Shown one piece after another: positions 8,146 to 17,443 of a DNA stretch of 64,000 bases. Location of the stretch: NCBI GenBank assembly GCA_005116965.1, contig SWDG01000022.1, forward strand, positions 118,768 through 182,767, in the 5' to 3' direction. A program made the translations under genes and the position numbers. A model generated the notes under the pieces. That model did not search any database and was not told the DNA's origin. It was given only the letters and a program-made list of their open reading frames with translations. How positions within the stretch are numbered: the stretch's first letter is position 1; every line of letters starts with the position of its first letter. The DNA comes from Nitrospira sp. GTDB lineage: Bacteria; Nitrospirota; Nitrospiria; Nitrospirales; Nitrospiraceae.

Positions 8146-9214
8146 GGATCGAAGTAATAAGACAGAACCCGCGACGCCGAAACGGAAAGAGGATGCGCGC
8201 AAGAAAGGACAGATCGCGATCAGTCGCGACCTCTCCACCGCAGTCATTCTCTTGAGCGGCATCGGGCTGCTGGCGGCCATGTTGCCGGTTGGTCTTCAGA
8301 AAATGACGGAGATGACTCGTCAAAGACTTACGCTCTCCTTTCCCTTAGCGTTCTACAAAAACATGTCGATCGAACAGGTGTACGAGGTCGTCATCCAGGC
8401 TGGCCTCACTGTGGTGACGCTGAGTCTTCCAGTCTTGATGGGGATTCTGGTGATGGGGAGCGGTGCGTCATTGCTGCAATCCGGGTTGTTATGGCGTGCC
8501 GATGCGATTCAACTGGATGCCCAACGCATCAGTCCGATCAAAGGATTATCCCGATTGTTCTCGTTGCGATCTGTGATCGAACTCGTGAAGGGGCTCCTCA
8601 AGATTGCGATCGTAACGAGTGTCGGTCTGTGGGTTGCACGGTATGACGTACTCCAGATTCCAGGGTTGGTCGGGTTCGATATGGGTACCGCCCTGGGTGT
8701 TACTGGAGGGCTCGCGTTGAAGGTCGGATTGGCCGTCGCTGGGGCGATCGCGGTCTTGGCCGGGTTTGACTATTTCTACCAACGCTATGAGTGGGAACGT
8801 AGTCTGCGGATGTCGAAGGAAGAGGTCAAGGAGGAACACAAGTCCGCAGAAGGCGACCCGCTCATCAAGGGTCGCGTGCGGGCCCTCCAACGAGAGCTGA
8901 CCAAGAAACGCATGATGGCTGCCGTGAAAACTGCGGATGTGGTGGTTACCAATCCGACACATTTGGCTGTTGCGCTGAAGTATGACACCACCACGATGGG
9001 AGCTCCTGTGGTGGTTGCTAAAGGAGCTGGCTTTGTCGCTGAACGCATTCGTGAGCTCGCTCGACATCACGGGGTGCCGGTTCTCGAACAGAAGTTCGTG
9101 GCCCGAACACTGTTTAAACTCGTTGAAGTTGGCAAGGAGATTCCAAGTGAGCTGTATCGTGCGGTTGCGGAGATTCTCGCGTTGGTGTATCGCGCCAGAG
9201 GTGTGACTCCATGA
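8138..9214 (+). CDS. flhB: Flagellar export switch protein FlhB
   Basis: FlhB is the specificity switch of the export apparatus and cleaves itself between Asn and Pro. The 358-residue protein starts with EDRSNKTEPATPKRKEDARK, the classic N-terminal signature. It has four membrane segments, and the cytoplasmic domain carries the intact autocleavage motif N272-P-T-H275. It works with FliK, encoded at the start of the window, which triggers the switch after hook completion. flhA follows after 23 bases. Confidence 0.97.
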   Translation: MAEDRSNKTEPATPKRKEDARKKGQIAISRDLSTAVILLSGIGLLAAMLPVGLQKMTEMTRQRLTLSFPLAFYKNMSIEQVYEVVIQAGLTVVTLSLPVLMGILVMGSGASLLQSGLLWRADAIQLDAQRISPIKGLSRLFSLRSVIELVKGLLKIAIVTSVGLWVARYDVLQIPGLVGFDMGTALGVTGGLALKVGLAVAGAIAVLAGFDYFYQRYEWERSLRMSKEEVKEEHKSAEGDPLIKGRVRALQRELTKKRMMAAVKTADVVVTNPTHLAVALKYDTTTMGAPVVVAKGAGFVAERIRELARHHGVPVLEQKFVARTLFKLVEVGKEIPSELYRAVAEILALVYRARGVTP

Positions 9215-9237
9215 GAATGTTACAGGTCTAGAGGATT

Positions 9238-11334
9238 ATGGCAACGGCAATAGAACCGATAGAACGGCCTCAGTTCATCAAGCATCCGGACATCGTTATC
9301 TCCGTCGGGGTGGTGGCCATCCTCATGGTGATGCTGTTGCCGTTGCCTCGATTTGTGCTGGATTTGTTGTTGAGTTTCGATATCACCTTGTCGGTGATTA
9401 TCTTGCTTGTCGGGCTTCAAGTACGGCGTCCGATCGAGTTCTCAGTGTTTCCATCCATCCTGTTAGTGATCACGCTATTCCGACTGTCTCTCAACATTGC
9501 GTCCACGCGGCTCATTTTGCTGCATGGCAACGAAGGGGCAGGAGCGGCCGGCGAGGTGATTCGGGCGTTCGGAAACTTTATCGTCGGGGGCAATTATACG
9601 GTCGGTCTAGTCGTATTCTCCATTCTCGTGATCATTAACTTCGTCGTGGTGACGAAGGGTGCCGGACGTGTAGCCGAGGTGGCCGCTCGCTTTACATTGG
9701 ATGCCATGCCCGGCAAGCAGATGAGTATCGATGCGGATTTGAATGCGGGTGTGATCAGTGAGGCGGACGCACGCCGCCGCCGCCGAGAAATTGCGCAAGA
9801 GGCTGATTTTTACGGCTCGATGGACGGTGCCAGCAAGTTCGTTCGAGGGGACGCCATTGCGGCCGTCATTATCGTCTTCGTCAACATCATCGGCGGATTG
9901 GCGATCGGTATTCTGCAACAGGGCATGAGCCCGGCACTCGCCGCTCAAACCTATACCGTGCTGACGGTTGGTGAGGGATTGGTGGCGCAGATCCCTGCCC
10001 TGATCGTGTCGACTGCTGCGGGTATCGTGGTGACTCGCGCCGCTTCTGAAATGGATTTGGGTGGGGAGATGACTCGGCAACTGTTGACCTCCCCCAAACC
10101 GGTGGGCATGGCTGCTGGTATTCTTCTCGCGCTTGGATTGGTGCCTGGGCTTCCGCATGTGGCGTTCTTAGCGTTAGGGAGCGCCCTCGCCTGGGTCGCC
10201 TACCACCTCCATCAACGCGAGCAGGTTCAAGCAGTTCCCACACCCACTCCCAGCATGCCCAAGACCGAGGAAGGTCAGACCCGAGTGATCCCGCTCGATC
10301 TTATGGAAGTGCAGGTCGGGTACGGTTTGATCGGTCTTGTTGAGGGAACGCAAGGCACCGCATTGCTCGATCGGATTAAAGCGCTCCGGCGGCAATTTGC
10401 GGAATCGATGGGCTTTGTCGTCCCTCCCATTCACATACGTGACAATCTCCAGCTGCGTCCGAACGAATACGCCATCATGTTGAAGGGAGTAGAGGTGGCC
10501 AAGGCTGACGTCTTGCCCGGCCATCTGTTAGCGATCGATCCAGGGACTGGTCAACGAGGCTTGGTGCAGGGCATTGCAACCAAGGAGCCTGCATTTGGGT
10601 TACCGGCACTCTGGGTGCCTGAAGATGCCAGGGAACAGGCTCAAATGGCGGGGTATACCGTGGTGGATGCGGGCTCGGCAATCGCGACACATCTATCCGA
10701 GTTGATCAAGCGCCATGGCTCTGAACTGTTGGGACGGCAGGAGGTGCAAACGCTTTTGGATGAAGTGGGAAAATCGCATCCGAAGTTGGTGGAGGAGCTT
10801 ATTCCCACGCTGGTGCCGCTGGGAACAGTCGTCAGGGTTCTCGGAAACTTGCTCAAGGAGGGCATTCCGATTCGAGATCTCCGGTCGATCCTTGAGGCAA
10901 TTTCTGATCATGCCACCACCACCAAGGATGCAGAAGTCCTGACAGAGTATGCACGGCAGGCGCTGGCTCGGACCATCACCAAACAGTATCTAGCACCTGA
11001 CGGTAGTCTGCAGGTCATTACCCTGGATCCGCGACTAGACCGGTCGTTGGCCGAACAAGCCGTGGCATTGCCGCCTGGGGCCATGTTGAACCTTGACCCC
11101 ACGCTCTCTCACAAGCTGTTGACTGGTCTCAAACAGGCAGCTGAACGGGTTGCGGCTCGCGGGCAGCAGCCGATCGTGCTCTGTTCGCAGGTTGTTCGCC
11201 GCCATCTCCGTCGACACAGCGATCGTCAGTTGCATGCCGTTCCCGTCATGGGACTCAACGAAGTGGATTCTTTTGTCCGCCTGCAGTCGTTAGATACGGT
11301 ACGGATCGACTTCGAATTGGCACAGCCATCATAA
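9238..11334 (+). CDS. flhA: Flagellar export protein FlhA
   Basis: FlhA is the largest export-gate component, with an N-terminal eight-helix membrane domain (about residues 15-320) and a cytoplasmic ring domain that docks chaperone-cargo complexes. At 698 residues it has normal length. The FHIPEP-family signature is present (LFRLSLNIASTRLIL), together with the conserved FDAM-like segment RFTLDAMPGKQMSIDADLNAG. It lies between flhB and flhF in the standard order. Confidence 0.97.
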   Translation: MATAIEPIERPQFIKHPDIVISVGVVAILMVMLLPLPRFVLDLLLSFDITLSVIILLVGLQVRRPIEFSVFPSILLVITLFRLSLNIASTRLILLHGNEGAGAAGEVIRAFGNFIVGGNYTVGLVVFSILVIINFVVVTKGAGRVAEVAARFTLDAMPGKQMSIDADLNAGVISEADARRRRREIAQEADFYGSMDGASKFVRGDAIAAVIIVFVNIIGGLAIGILQQGMSPALAAQTYTVLTVGEGLVAQIPALIVSTAAGIVVTRAASEMDLGGEMTRQLLTSPKPVGMAAGILLALGLVPGLPHVAFLALGSALAWVAYHLHQREQVQAVPTPTPSMPKTEEGQTRVIPLDLMEVQVGYGLIGLVEGTQGTALLDRIKALRRQFAESMGFVVPPIHIRDNLQLRPNEYAIMLKGVEVAKADVLPGHLLAIDPGTGQRGLVQGIATKEPAFGLPALWVPEDAREQAQMAGYTVVDAGSAIATHLSELIKRHGSELLGRQEVQTLLDEVGKSHPKLVEELIPTLVPLGTVVRVLGNLLKEGIPIRDLRSILEAISDHATTTKDAEVLTEYARQALARTITKQYLAPDGSLQVITLDPRLDRSLAEQAVALPPGAMLNLDPTLSHKLLTGLKQAAERVAARGQQPIVLCSQVVRRHLRRHSDRQLHAVPVMGLNEVDSFVRLQSLDTVRIDFELAQPS

Positions 11335-11342
11335 GGTAAGTC

Positions 11343-12677
11343 ATGAAGGTCAAAACATTTCACGCACTCACCATGCAGGATGCCATGCGCGCCATCAAGG
11401 AAGAACTGGGGCCGGATGCCATTATCTTGTCCGCGAAAGAGGTGCGTGAGGGCGGGCGAGTCGTACAGGCATTCAATCGACCTGTCCTGGAAGTGATGGC
11501 CGCATCCGATCAAGACGTCCCACGGTCCTCTCAGGCGGCAGACAAAGTGTCACATGGTGCAGCACCTAGGAGACCGTCTCATGAAAAGTTGGAAGCCGCG
11601 CCGACTTTTCAACAGACCCTGCACGGGATGCTGAAGCCGAATGCTGAGGCGGCGACACCGTCCGTCGGTCGGTCCGCCTCGTCGAAGCCATCTCGAGTGC
11701 AGGTGAAGCCGAATCGCCGCCGCCATTTCCGCACCGTCGTGAACGAATTGGGTCGCCTATTGGAGGATTTGTCGCGGGAAAATATCCGATCAATTGAAAG
11801 TCAACCGGTGCCGATGCTGGCCTGGTTGCGCCGCTCGCTGATCGAGCAGGGAATGAATGCTTCCACCGTGGATTTGCTGGTGAATGAGGCGTGCAAGACG
11901 GAACAAGTGTCCGGTCCATGCGATGATGAATCGATTCGTCTGGCGCTACAGCGTGAGATCTCAACTCGGGTGCGAACGAGCGAGCCGCTCCATAATGGAC
12001 AAGGATCTCCCTCAATCGGTCTTCTGATCGGACCCAGTGGAGCCGGAAAGACCGCGGCTGTGGCCAAGCTGGCTTCCTATTATCGTCTCGAGCAGGGGAG
12101 ATCCGTTGCGCTCATTACCTTTGATACATATCGGGACACTGCGGTGGAGCAGCTGCGTCGGTATGCCAAGGTCGTGGGGGTTCCGTTTGCTTGCGCTGTG
12201 TCGGCTCGACAGGTTCATCAAGGGCTCCGTCGTCATACGCGTGTAGATCTTGTGCTGATCGACATGCCTGGGATCGGACCAGAAGACCTGGCATTGGCGA
12301 AAGAACTTCGACAACTGCTTCCACAGGGGGCCATCACAACTCATCTGGTCCTTCCGGCTTCCACCAGGGAGCAGGAGCTTTGTCGGATCACGAGACGCCT
12401 CAATGATCTACCCCAGCTGCGTCTTCTGTTCACGAAACTCGACGAGACGGAATCGTTTGGCACCATCTTTGAAGTCGCGCATCAAACCGGGGTGCCGCTT
12501 TCCTATTGGAGTATCGGACGGCGAGTTCCCGGCGATATCGAGGTTGCCTCATCGGAACGATTGGCGGCGTTGTTGACTGCGGAACGCTCGACCAATTCTC
12601 AGGTGCTTGTCAATCGGGTCGGTCAATCATCAGGCGCAATTCCTGCATTAGTGGAAGCGGCAATTCATCACGGATAA
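11343..12677 (+). CDS. flhF: SRP-family GTPase FlhF
   Basis: FlhF is a signal-recognition-type GTPase that places the flagellum at the cell pole. The 444-residue protein has an N-terminal basic B domain starting MKVKTFHALTMQDAMRAIK, an N domain around residues 130-210 and the GTPase G domain. The P loop GPSGAGKT starts at residue 230 and the base-specificity motif TKLDE is present. The region where SRP GTPases usually carry DTAGR reads DMPGIGPED here. flhG follows, and together they imply polar flagellation with controlled number. Confidence 0.94.
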   Translation: MKVKTFHALTMQDAMRAIKEELGPDAIILSAKEVREGGRVVQAFNRPVLEVMAASDQDVPRSSQAADKVSHGAAPRRPSHEKLEAAPTFQQTLHGMLKPNAEAATPSVGRSASSKPSRVQVKPNRRRHFRTVVNELGRLLEDLSRENIRSIESQPVPMLAWLRRSLIEQGMNASTVDLLVNEACKTEQVSGPCDDESIRLALQREISTRVRTSEPLHNGQGSPSIGLLIGPSGAGKTAAVAKLASYYRLEQGRSVALITFDTYRDTAVEQLRRYAKVVGVPFACAVSARQVHQGLRRHTRVDLVLIDMPGIGPEDLALAKELRQLLPQGAITTHLVLPASTREQELCRITRRLNDLPQLRLLFTKLDETESFGTIFEVAHQTGVPLSYWSIGRRVPGDIEVASSERLAALLTAERSTNSQVLVNRVGQSSGAIPALVEAAIHHG

Positions 12678-12696
12678 TCTGGTTGGAGGTCTCGCT

Positions 12697-13566
12697 ATGC
12701 CGTTTGGAACAAGAAGGTCTGCTCTTATGTCGGAGGATCTGAGTCGTGGAGATGGTTCATCCACTCGCGTCATCGCGGTGTCCAGCGGCAAGGGAGGAGT
12801 CGGAAAGTCTAATGTCGTGGCGAACCTTGCGGTTGCACTCACGAGGGTTGGGAAGCGGGTGCTGATTTTGGATGCCGACCTCGGCTTAGGTAATCTCGAT
12901 GTCCTTCTGGGGCTAGTTCCGCAGCATACGATCGAAGACGTTTTGAGAGGCACACATACGCTTGATGAGATCGTGCTCAGCGGCCCAGCAGGCATCCATG
13001 TGCTTCCGGCCAGTTCCGGTGTTGCCCGTCTGACGGCGCTGACAGAAGCCCAACAGGTGATGATTCAGGAACAGTTGGCCCAGCTCACGTCAGAGATGGA
13101 TGTGCTCTTGATCGATACCGGGGCGGGCATCTCGCCGAACGTCACCTTTTTTGCCTCTGCGGCAGATGAGACGATCATCGTCGTCTCGCCGGAGCCGACA
13201 TCGCTCACGGATGCCTATGCGCTGATCAAAGTCTTGGCTCGCCAGTATCGAGAACGCCGTTTCAAAGTACTGGTGAATCAGGCGAAGAGTCCCCGTGAAG
13301 CGGCTGAAGTGTTCGGGAAGTTGGATGTGGCGGTGGATCATTTTCTTCATGTGGCCGTCGAATTAGTCGGGGCGATCCCTTATGACGACTATGTGCATTT
13401 GGCCGTCATGCAGCAGAAGGCGCTCTGTGAGTTATTCCCAGAGGCACCAGCAGCCCAAGCATTCAGGAGGTTGGCGCATCAGGTGATTCAGTGGCCGAGG
13501 CCTGGTCTCCCCAAAAGTTCCGTACAGCTTGTTTGGCAACGAGCGGTGACGCCGGCCAGTAACTGA
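12697..13566 (+). CDS. flhG: MinD-like ATPase FlhG (FleN), flagellar number regulator
   Basis: FlhG is a MinD/ParA-type ATPase that limits flagellar number and in many species restrains FleQ-type activators and FlhF. The 289-residue protein has a deviant Walker A motif, GKGGVGKS at residues 31-38, and the ParA signature DADLGLGNLDVLLG. The flhF-flhG-fliA order is conserved across polar flagellates. A start at the Met of residue 11 is also possible. A second MinD-like gene is encoded at 55.7 kb on the other strand. Confidence 0.93.
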   Translation: MPFGTRRSALMSEDLSRGDGSSTRVIAVSSGKGGVGKSNVVANLAVALTRVGKRVLILDADLGLGNLDVLLGLVPQHTIEDVLRGTHTLDEIVLSGPAGIHVLPASSGVARLTALTEAQQVMIQEQLAQLTSEMDVLLIDTGAGISPNVTFFASAADETIIVVSPEPTSLTDAYALIKVLARQYRERRFKVLVNQAKSPREAAEVFGKLDVAVDHFLHVAVELVGAIPYDDYVHLAVMQQKALCELFPEAPAAQAFRRLAHQVIQWPRPGLPKSSVQLVWQRAVTPASN

Positions 13567-13590
13567 CCAACGATCGGACATGAAAAGATC

Positions 13591-14340
13591 ATGAGCAAGA
13601 CTGCCTTACCACACGAGCGAAAATCATTTTTGGCCCAGGGAGCCAGACGCGAAGAGTTGATCAAGGAGTTTGCCCATGTTATTCGCGCGATGGCCCATCG
13701 GCTGGCCTTCCGTCTCCCGGCGTATCTCGACGCGGAGGATCTGATTTCGGTTGGCACCATTGGACTCATGGATGCCATGGATAAGTATGATCCCACACGA
13801 GAAGCGAAGTTTAAGACTTATGCGGAGTTCAGAATTCGTGGCGCCATGCTCGATGAGATTCGATCGATGGATTGGATCCCGAGATCGGTTCATGAACGTA
13901 TCGGCTTGCTCCAAAAGACGCACACGATGCTGATGAGCCGATTGGGTCGGCCGCCCCATGATGAAGAGGTGGCGACGGAACTGAAGATGTCCCTGGAAGA
14001 GCTGGATGATTTCATTACACGGGCCAGAGGGGCGGTGATGATCAGTGTGGACGATTTAGGCCTCCATGAACCAGACGGGCATAAAGTGGTCAAGATGTTG
14101 GCCGATACGCACACGCCGGATCCCCTGTCCTCATTGGTCAACGAGCGTGAACGTGAATTGATAGCTGACGCTATCCACAAGTTGCCGGAAAAAGAGCGGC
14201 TCGTTCTGACCTTGTATTACTACGAGGAGCTTACGATGAAGGAAATCGGAGAGTTGCTAAAGGTCACTGAATCACGGGTTTGCCAAATCCATACTAAGGC
14301 TATCATCCAGCTCAAGGCACACTTGCATAAACCGAGTTGA
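13591..14340 (+). CDS. fliA: Flagellar sigma factor FliA (sigma-28)
   Basis: FliA directs RNA polymerase to late flagellar and chemotaxis promoters. The 249-residue protein has region 2 (AYLDAEDLISVGTIGLMDAMDK, shown here only in part of the family pattern), region 3 and a region 4 helix-turn-helix (LTMKEIGELLKVTESRVCQI). Its likely targets in this window are the TCAAG-N14/15-NCCGATAR sites listed separately, including flgM, which encodes its anti-sigma factor. It ends the fliL-to-fliA gene run. Confidence 0.96.
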   Translation: MSKTALPHERKSFLAQGARREELIKEFAHVIRAMAHRLAFRLPAYLDAEDLISVGTIGLMDAMDKYDPTREAKFKTYAEFRIRGAMLDEIRSMDWIPRSVHERIGLLQKTHTMLMSRLGRPPHDEEVATELKMSLEELDDFITRARGAVMISVDDLGLHEPDGHKVVKMLADTHTPDPLSSLVNERERELIADAIHKLPEKERLVLTLYYYEELTMKEIGELLKVTESRVCQIHTKAIIQLKAHLHKPS

Positions 14341-14364
14341 TTCTCTCGGTCGACCGACTCAACT
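14335..14364 (+). terminator. Possible hairpin at the end of fliA
   Basis: AGTTGA (14335-14340) pairs with TCAACT (14359-14364) around a self-complementary TCGGTCGACCGA core. The hairpin overlaps the fliA stop codon. No U tract follows, so termination is only a suggestion supported by the long gene-free gap that follows. Confidence 0.4.
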
Positions 14365-14930
14365 GGGTGCTCGATTGTCAGCGTGGTGAGGCTATTCGCG
14401 ATAGTCCGCGATGGCTCGGCTTCAGTTCTGAGTCGTAGAACCCCGTACCACTCTCGACGAGCACCTGGTATAGCCAGGTCTTCAATCAGCAATCAAGATC
14501 ATGCACATGAAGGTCTCACATCATACGCTCCCACGATCGGAGTAACGATCTCTAGCATGGTGGCGTGCCTCAGCAACGGTGTGTGGCAGAAGCATGGTGT
14601 GGATGGGGACGACACTGGCCGATTCTGGGAGCCTGGCCGACGTCCTCGCGAATAGTCGAGTAAACGAAGCGGGGCACACACGAATCATGGCTGCTCCATT
14701 GCCATGGTTGACGCGACTCGCCGTATGTCCCTTTCCTACAGTTTCCGGTCGGCATGAGGCGTCCCTCATCGGTCACCGCTAGGAATAATTTTCACCTCAG
14801 TGGGTAGAATTCACCTTCGCAGCATGACGGGGCGATCCCTTACCACCCTGTTGCTCCACAGCAGAAGTCAGTTCATGCCTGCATTTGGCTGAGTTCGCAT
14901 TCGATATACAGTAATCTCTGTTCGGAACGA
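14365..14930. other. Gene-free stretch of about 570 bases before flgF
   Basis: Only short frames exist here, on both strands, none with a recognisable product or a convincing ribosome site. TTCACCT occurs twice at 14,790-14,820, and AATTTTCACC lies close to a partial inverted copy. Length and position upstream of a sigma-54 promoter would fit enhancer sites for a FleQ-type activator, but no site was identified. I see no RNA gene. Confidence 0.4.
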
Positions 14931-14933
14931 AAC

Positions 14934-14949
14934 TGGCATAAGGTTTGCT
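14934..14949 (+). promoter_or_regulatory. Sigma-54 promoter for the flgF operon
   Basis: TGGCATAAGGTTTGCT has GG at 14935-14936 and GC at 14947-14948, separated by exactly ten bases, as sigma-54 requires. The predicted start is near 14960 and the flgF ATG is at 14979, preceded by AAAAGGAG. The promoter probably drives flgF-flgG-flgA-flgH-flgI-flgJ. Confidence 0.8.
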
Positions 14950-14978
14950 GTCTCTCGAAGGCAAAAGGAGTCGGCAAT

Positions 14979-15749
14979 ATGAATCGAGGTATCTATTCCA
15001 TCTTGTCTGGAGCACTCGCCCATGAACGGCGCATGCAAGTGTTTGCGAACAATATGGCCAATGTGAATACCGCTGGGTTCAAGCAGGATGAGCAGGCCTT
15101 CAAAGCCATACTTCCACGGTACCATGCGGTCGCTCCCACTGGTGGCCGAACTGTGGGATTGGCCCAACAGATCACGGCCAGACCATTCGGACCATCTGAG
15201 CGCGCGTTTGTCGCACCACATCAGATCAAGACCACATTTGAGCCCGGTCGCATCCGATTGACCGGCAATCCGCTGGACGTCGCCATTCAAGGACAAGGGT
15301 TTTTTGAGGTACAGACGCCGCAAGGGTCTCGATACACCCGCAACGGCATGCTGTCGCTGGATAATCAACGTCGGTTGGTGACAGGACTTGGTTATCCCGT
15401 GATGGGGACGAGGGGTGAGATCAAGATTCCTCCCGGGAAATTGGAGATTACGACACAGGGAGACATCAAAGTCGATGACAAGCCTGTCGCGACAATCAAA
15501 ATCATGGAATTTGCGGATGAAGACATGCCGCAGAAGTCGTCGGAAGGGCTGTTCTTCTCGGAAAAAGGCACGGTGAGCAAGAATCCGCAGATTCAGGTTG
15601 GGCACATCGAAGAGTCCAACGTCAATTCCATCGGCGAGATGGTGAAGATGCTTCAGGGTATGCGCAACTATGAATCAACGCAAAAGCTGATTCAATCGCT
15701 TGATCGTATGACCGAGGTCACGATTCAAGATGTCGGACGAGTGCTCTAA
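14979..15749 (+). CDS. flgF: Flagellar rod protein FlgF
   Basis: FlgF is a proximal rod subunit that assembles in the periplasm. The 256-residue protein has the rod N-terminal motif NNMANVNTAGFKQDEQAF, the central LDVAIQGQGFFEVQTPQG core and the C-terminal helix SNVNSIGEMVKMLQGMRNYE. It is more divergent than the FlgG encoded just downstream, which supports the FlgF name, but the two families are close. A strong AAAGGAG site and the sigma-54 promoter precede it. Confidence 0.88.
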   Translation: MNRGIYSILSGALAHERRMQVFANNMANVNTAGFKQDEQAFKAILPRYHAVAPTGGRTVGLAQQITARPFGPSERAFVAPHQIKTTFEPGRIRLTGNPLDVAIQGQGFFEVQTPQGSRYTRNGMLSLDNQRRLVTGLGYPVMGTRGEIKIPPGKLEITTQGDIKVDDKPVATIKIMEFADEDMPQKSSEGLFFSEKGTVSKNPQIQVGHIEESNVNSIGEMVKMLQGMRNYESTQKLIQSLDRMTEVTIQDVGRVL

Positions 15750-15760
15750 GACTGTGAAGT

Positions 15761-15815
15761 GTCGTTGGTCGTTCGTAAACATCAGCTACCGCGTTTTTTG
15801 TTCTACGAACGGCGA
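15761..15815. repeat. Small inverted repeat between flgF and flgG
   Basis: CGTTCGTA near 15770 pairs with TACGAACG near 15807 across a loop containing a TTTTTT run. The CGTTCGT units resemble the edges of the family A repeats elsewhere in the window, so this may be a decayed copy. It lies within an operon and is not likely to stop transcription completely. Confidence 0.45.
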
Positions 15816-15833
15816 GATATGTAGGAGGATTCC

Positions 15834-16625
15834 ATGATTCGTGCCATGTGGACCGCAGCGACCGGAATGACGGCTCAGCAGATCAACGTCGACACGGTTG
15901 CCCATAACCTCGCCAACGTCAACACCAACTCTTTCAAACGCAGCCGAGCTGAGTTTGCGGACCTGCTGTATCAGATTCAACGACTTCCCGGTACCAGCGC
16001 CTCCAATGTCGGGGTCTTTCCAGTCGGCATCCAGGTCGGTGCAGGGGTGCGCCCAACGACTGTTGCGAAAGAATGGATTCAGGGGAATATGCGCCAAACG
16101 AACAACGAGACGGATCTGGCGATCGATGGAGCAGGGTTTTTTCAAGTCTCCCGTCCTGATGGGACGATCATGTATACCCGAAATGGATCGTTTAAGCGTG
16201 ACAATGTGGGCAATCTCGTGACTGGCGACGGGGATCTTCTCAATCCCGTGATTACAATCCCTTCCGGCGCGCTCAAGGTGGATATCGGGCAGGACGGTAC
16301 GGTCTCGGTTTTGCTGCCAGGTGTGACGCAGTCCTCACAAGTCGGGCAAATACAGCTGACACGGTTCGACAATCCTTCCGGCTTGGTCGCTATGGGGAGC
16401 AATCTCTTTATTGATAGCTTTGCCTCCGGCCCTCCGACGCAGGGGACCGGTGGCTTCACCACCGGATTCGGGACGATCCAGCAGGGATTCTTGGAGAGTT
16501 CGAATGTAAATCTCGCCGAAGAAATGGTCAATATGATCATCGCTCAGCGAAGCTACGAGATTAACTCCAAGACGATTCAGGCTTCCGACGAAATGATGGC
16601 CATTGCGAACAATCTCAGACGGTAA
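15834..16625 (+). CDS. flgG: Distal rod protein FlgG
   Basis: FlgG builds the distal rod that crosses the periplasm through the L and P rings. The 263-residue length and sequence are typical: MIRAMWTAATGMTAQQINVD at the start, then NLANVNTNSFKRSRAEF, the core TDLAIDGAGFFQVSRPDG and the C-terminal helix SNVNLAEEMVNMIIAQRSYE. The ATG has TAGGAGG six bases upstream. It sits in the standard flgF-flgG-flgA-flgH series. Confidence 0.97.
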   Translation: MIRAMWTAATGMTAQQINVDTVAHNLANVNTNSFKRSRAEFADLLYQIQRLPGTSASNVGVFPVGIQVGAGVRPTTVAKEWIQGNMRQTNNETDLAIDGAGFFQVSRPDGTIMYTRNGSFKRDNVGNLVTGDGDLLNPVITIPSGALKVDIGQDGTVSVLLPGVTQSSQVGQIQLTRFDNPSGLVAMGSNLFIDSFASGPPTQGTGGFTTGFGTIQQGFLESSNVNLAEEMVNMIIAQRSYEINSKTIQASDEMMAIANNLRR

Positions 16626-16635
16626 GGAGCGGCTC

Positions 16636-17436
16636 ATGTCTAGGATTTGGATGACGATGATCATGCTCCTTGCATCTGTAGGCTTCGACGTGATGACGTC
16701 ACGTGCGGGGCCTAGTGGCGAGTCTCGATTGATCTCGTCGGCGTCCCGAGGTCCGATTCATCGGGCAACCGACACCGTTGTGGACCGAGTGGCTGTCAGT
16801 GAGGTCAACCCTGATCTGATTCGGAAGGTTATTCAGAAACATCTGGAGAGCGAATGGGGGCACAAGGTTAAGACGGTACAGGTGACGGTATTGGAGCCTG
16901 CGGATTCGGTGACGATTCCCGGCGTGACGGTGGAGTTGCAGGTCATTCCTAACTCGCTGGAAGAAGGTCTAGGACGGCGGAGGTTTCATGTGGAGGCGGT
17001 GGCAAATGGGAAATCTCAGAAAACGATCCAGGTCGTTGCCGATATTGCGGCGATGATTGACGCGGTTGTTATCACCCGCTTTCTGAAGGCCGACGAACTG
17101 ATTGATATGAGCGATCTCAAAACGGTCGGACTGCGGATTCAGCAGGTGAATCATCCCTTCATTACCGATCAAGGAGAGGTCATCGGAAAAAGCGCATCAC
17201 GGCCTCTTCCACCCGAGACACCGCTACGCCCAGCCTTTGTGAAGCCTCCATTGGTGATCAAGAAGGGTGATCGAGTCCTCATCGAGGCACGGCGGGGAGG
17301 GCTGTCGATTCGGGCTAATGGCATGACGAAAGCGAACGGACAAGTCGGACAGACCATCATGGTCACCAATCTGGATTCCGGTCGAGAACTAAGAGCCAAA
17401 GTGGTGGCTCCAAGTCTTGTTGAGGTGGAGTTCTAG
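16636..17436 (+). CDS. flgA: P-ring assembly chaperone FlgA
   Basis: FlgA is a periplasmic chaperone for P-ring formation by FlgI. The ATG at 16636, with AAGGAG upstream, gives 266 residues and a signal peptide at residues 1-23 (MIMLLASVGFDVMTSRA). The C-terminal half is an SAF domain: VVITRFLKADELIDMSDLKTV and the terminal GQVGQTIMVTNLDSGRELRA. An 11-codon upstream extension would overlap flgG and lacks a signal-like start. flgH, the L-ring gene, follows. Confidence 0.93.
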   Translation: MSRIWMTMIMLLASVGFDVMTSRAGPSGESRLISSASRGPIHRATDTVVDRVAVSEVNPDLIRKVIQKHLESEWGHKVKTVQVTVLEPADSVTIPGVTVELQVIPNSLEEGLGRRRFHVEAVANGKSQKTIQVVADIAAMIDAVVITRFLKADELIDMSDLKTVGLRIQQVNHPFITDQGEVIGKSASRPLPPETPLRPAFVKPPLVIKKGDRVLIEARRGGLSIRANGMTKANGQVGQTIMVTNLDSGRELRAKVVAPSLVEVEF

Positions 17437-17443
17437 CTGAATC

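Noticed and set aside
14499-14776. Minus-strand open frames before flgF
   Set aside because: Short, overlapping each other in different frames, no ribosome site and no family resemblance.
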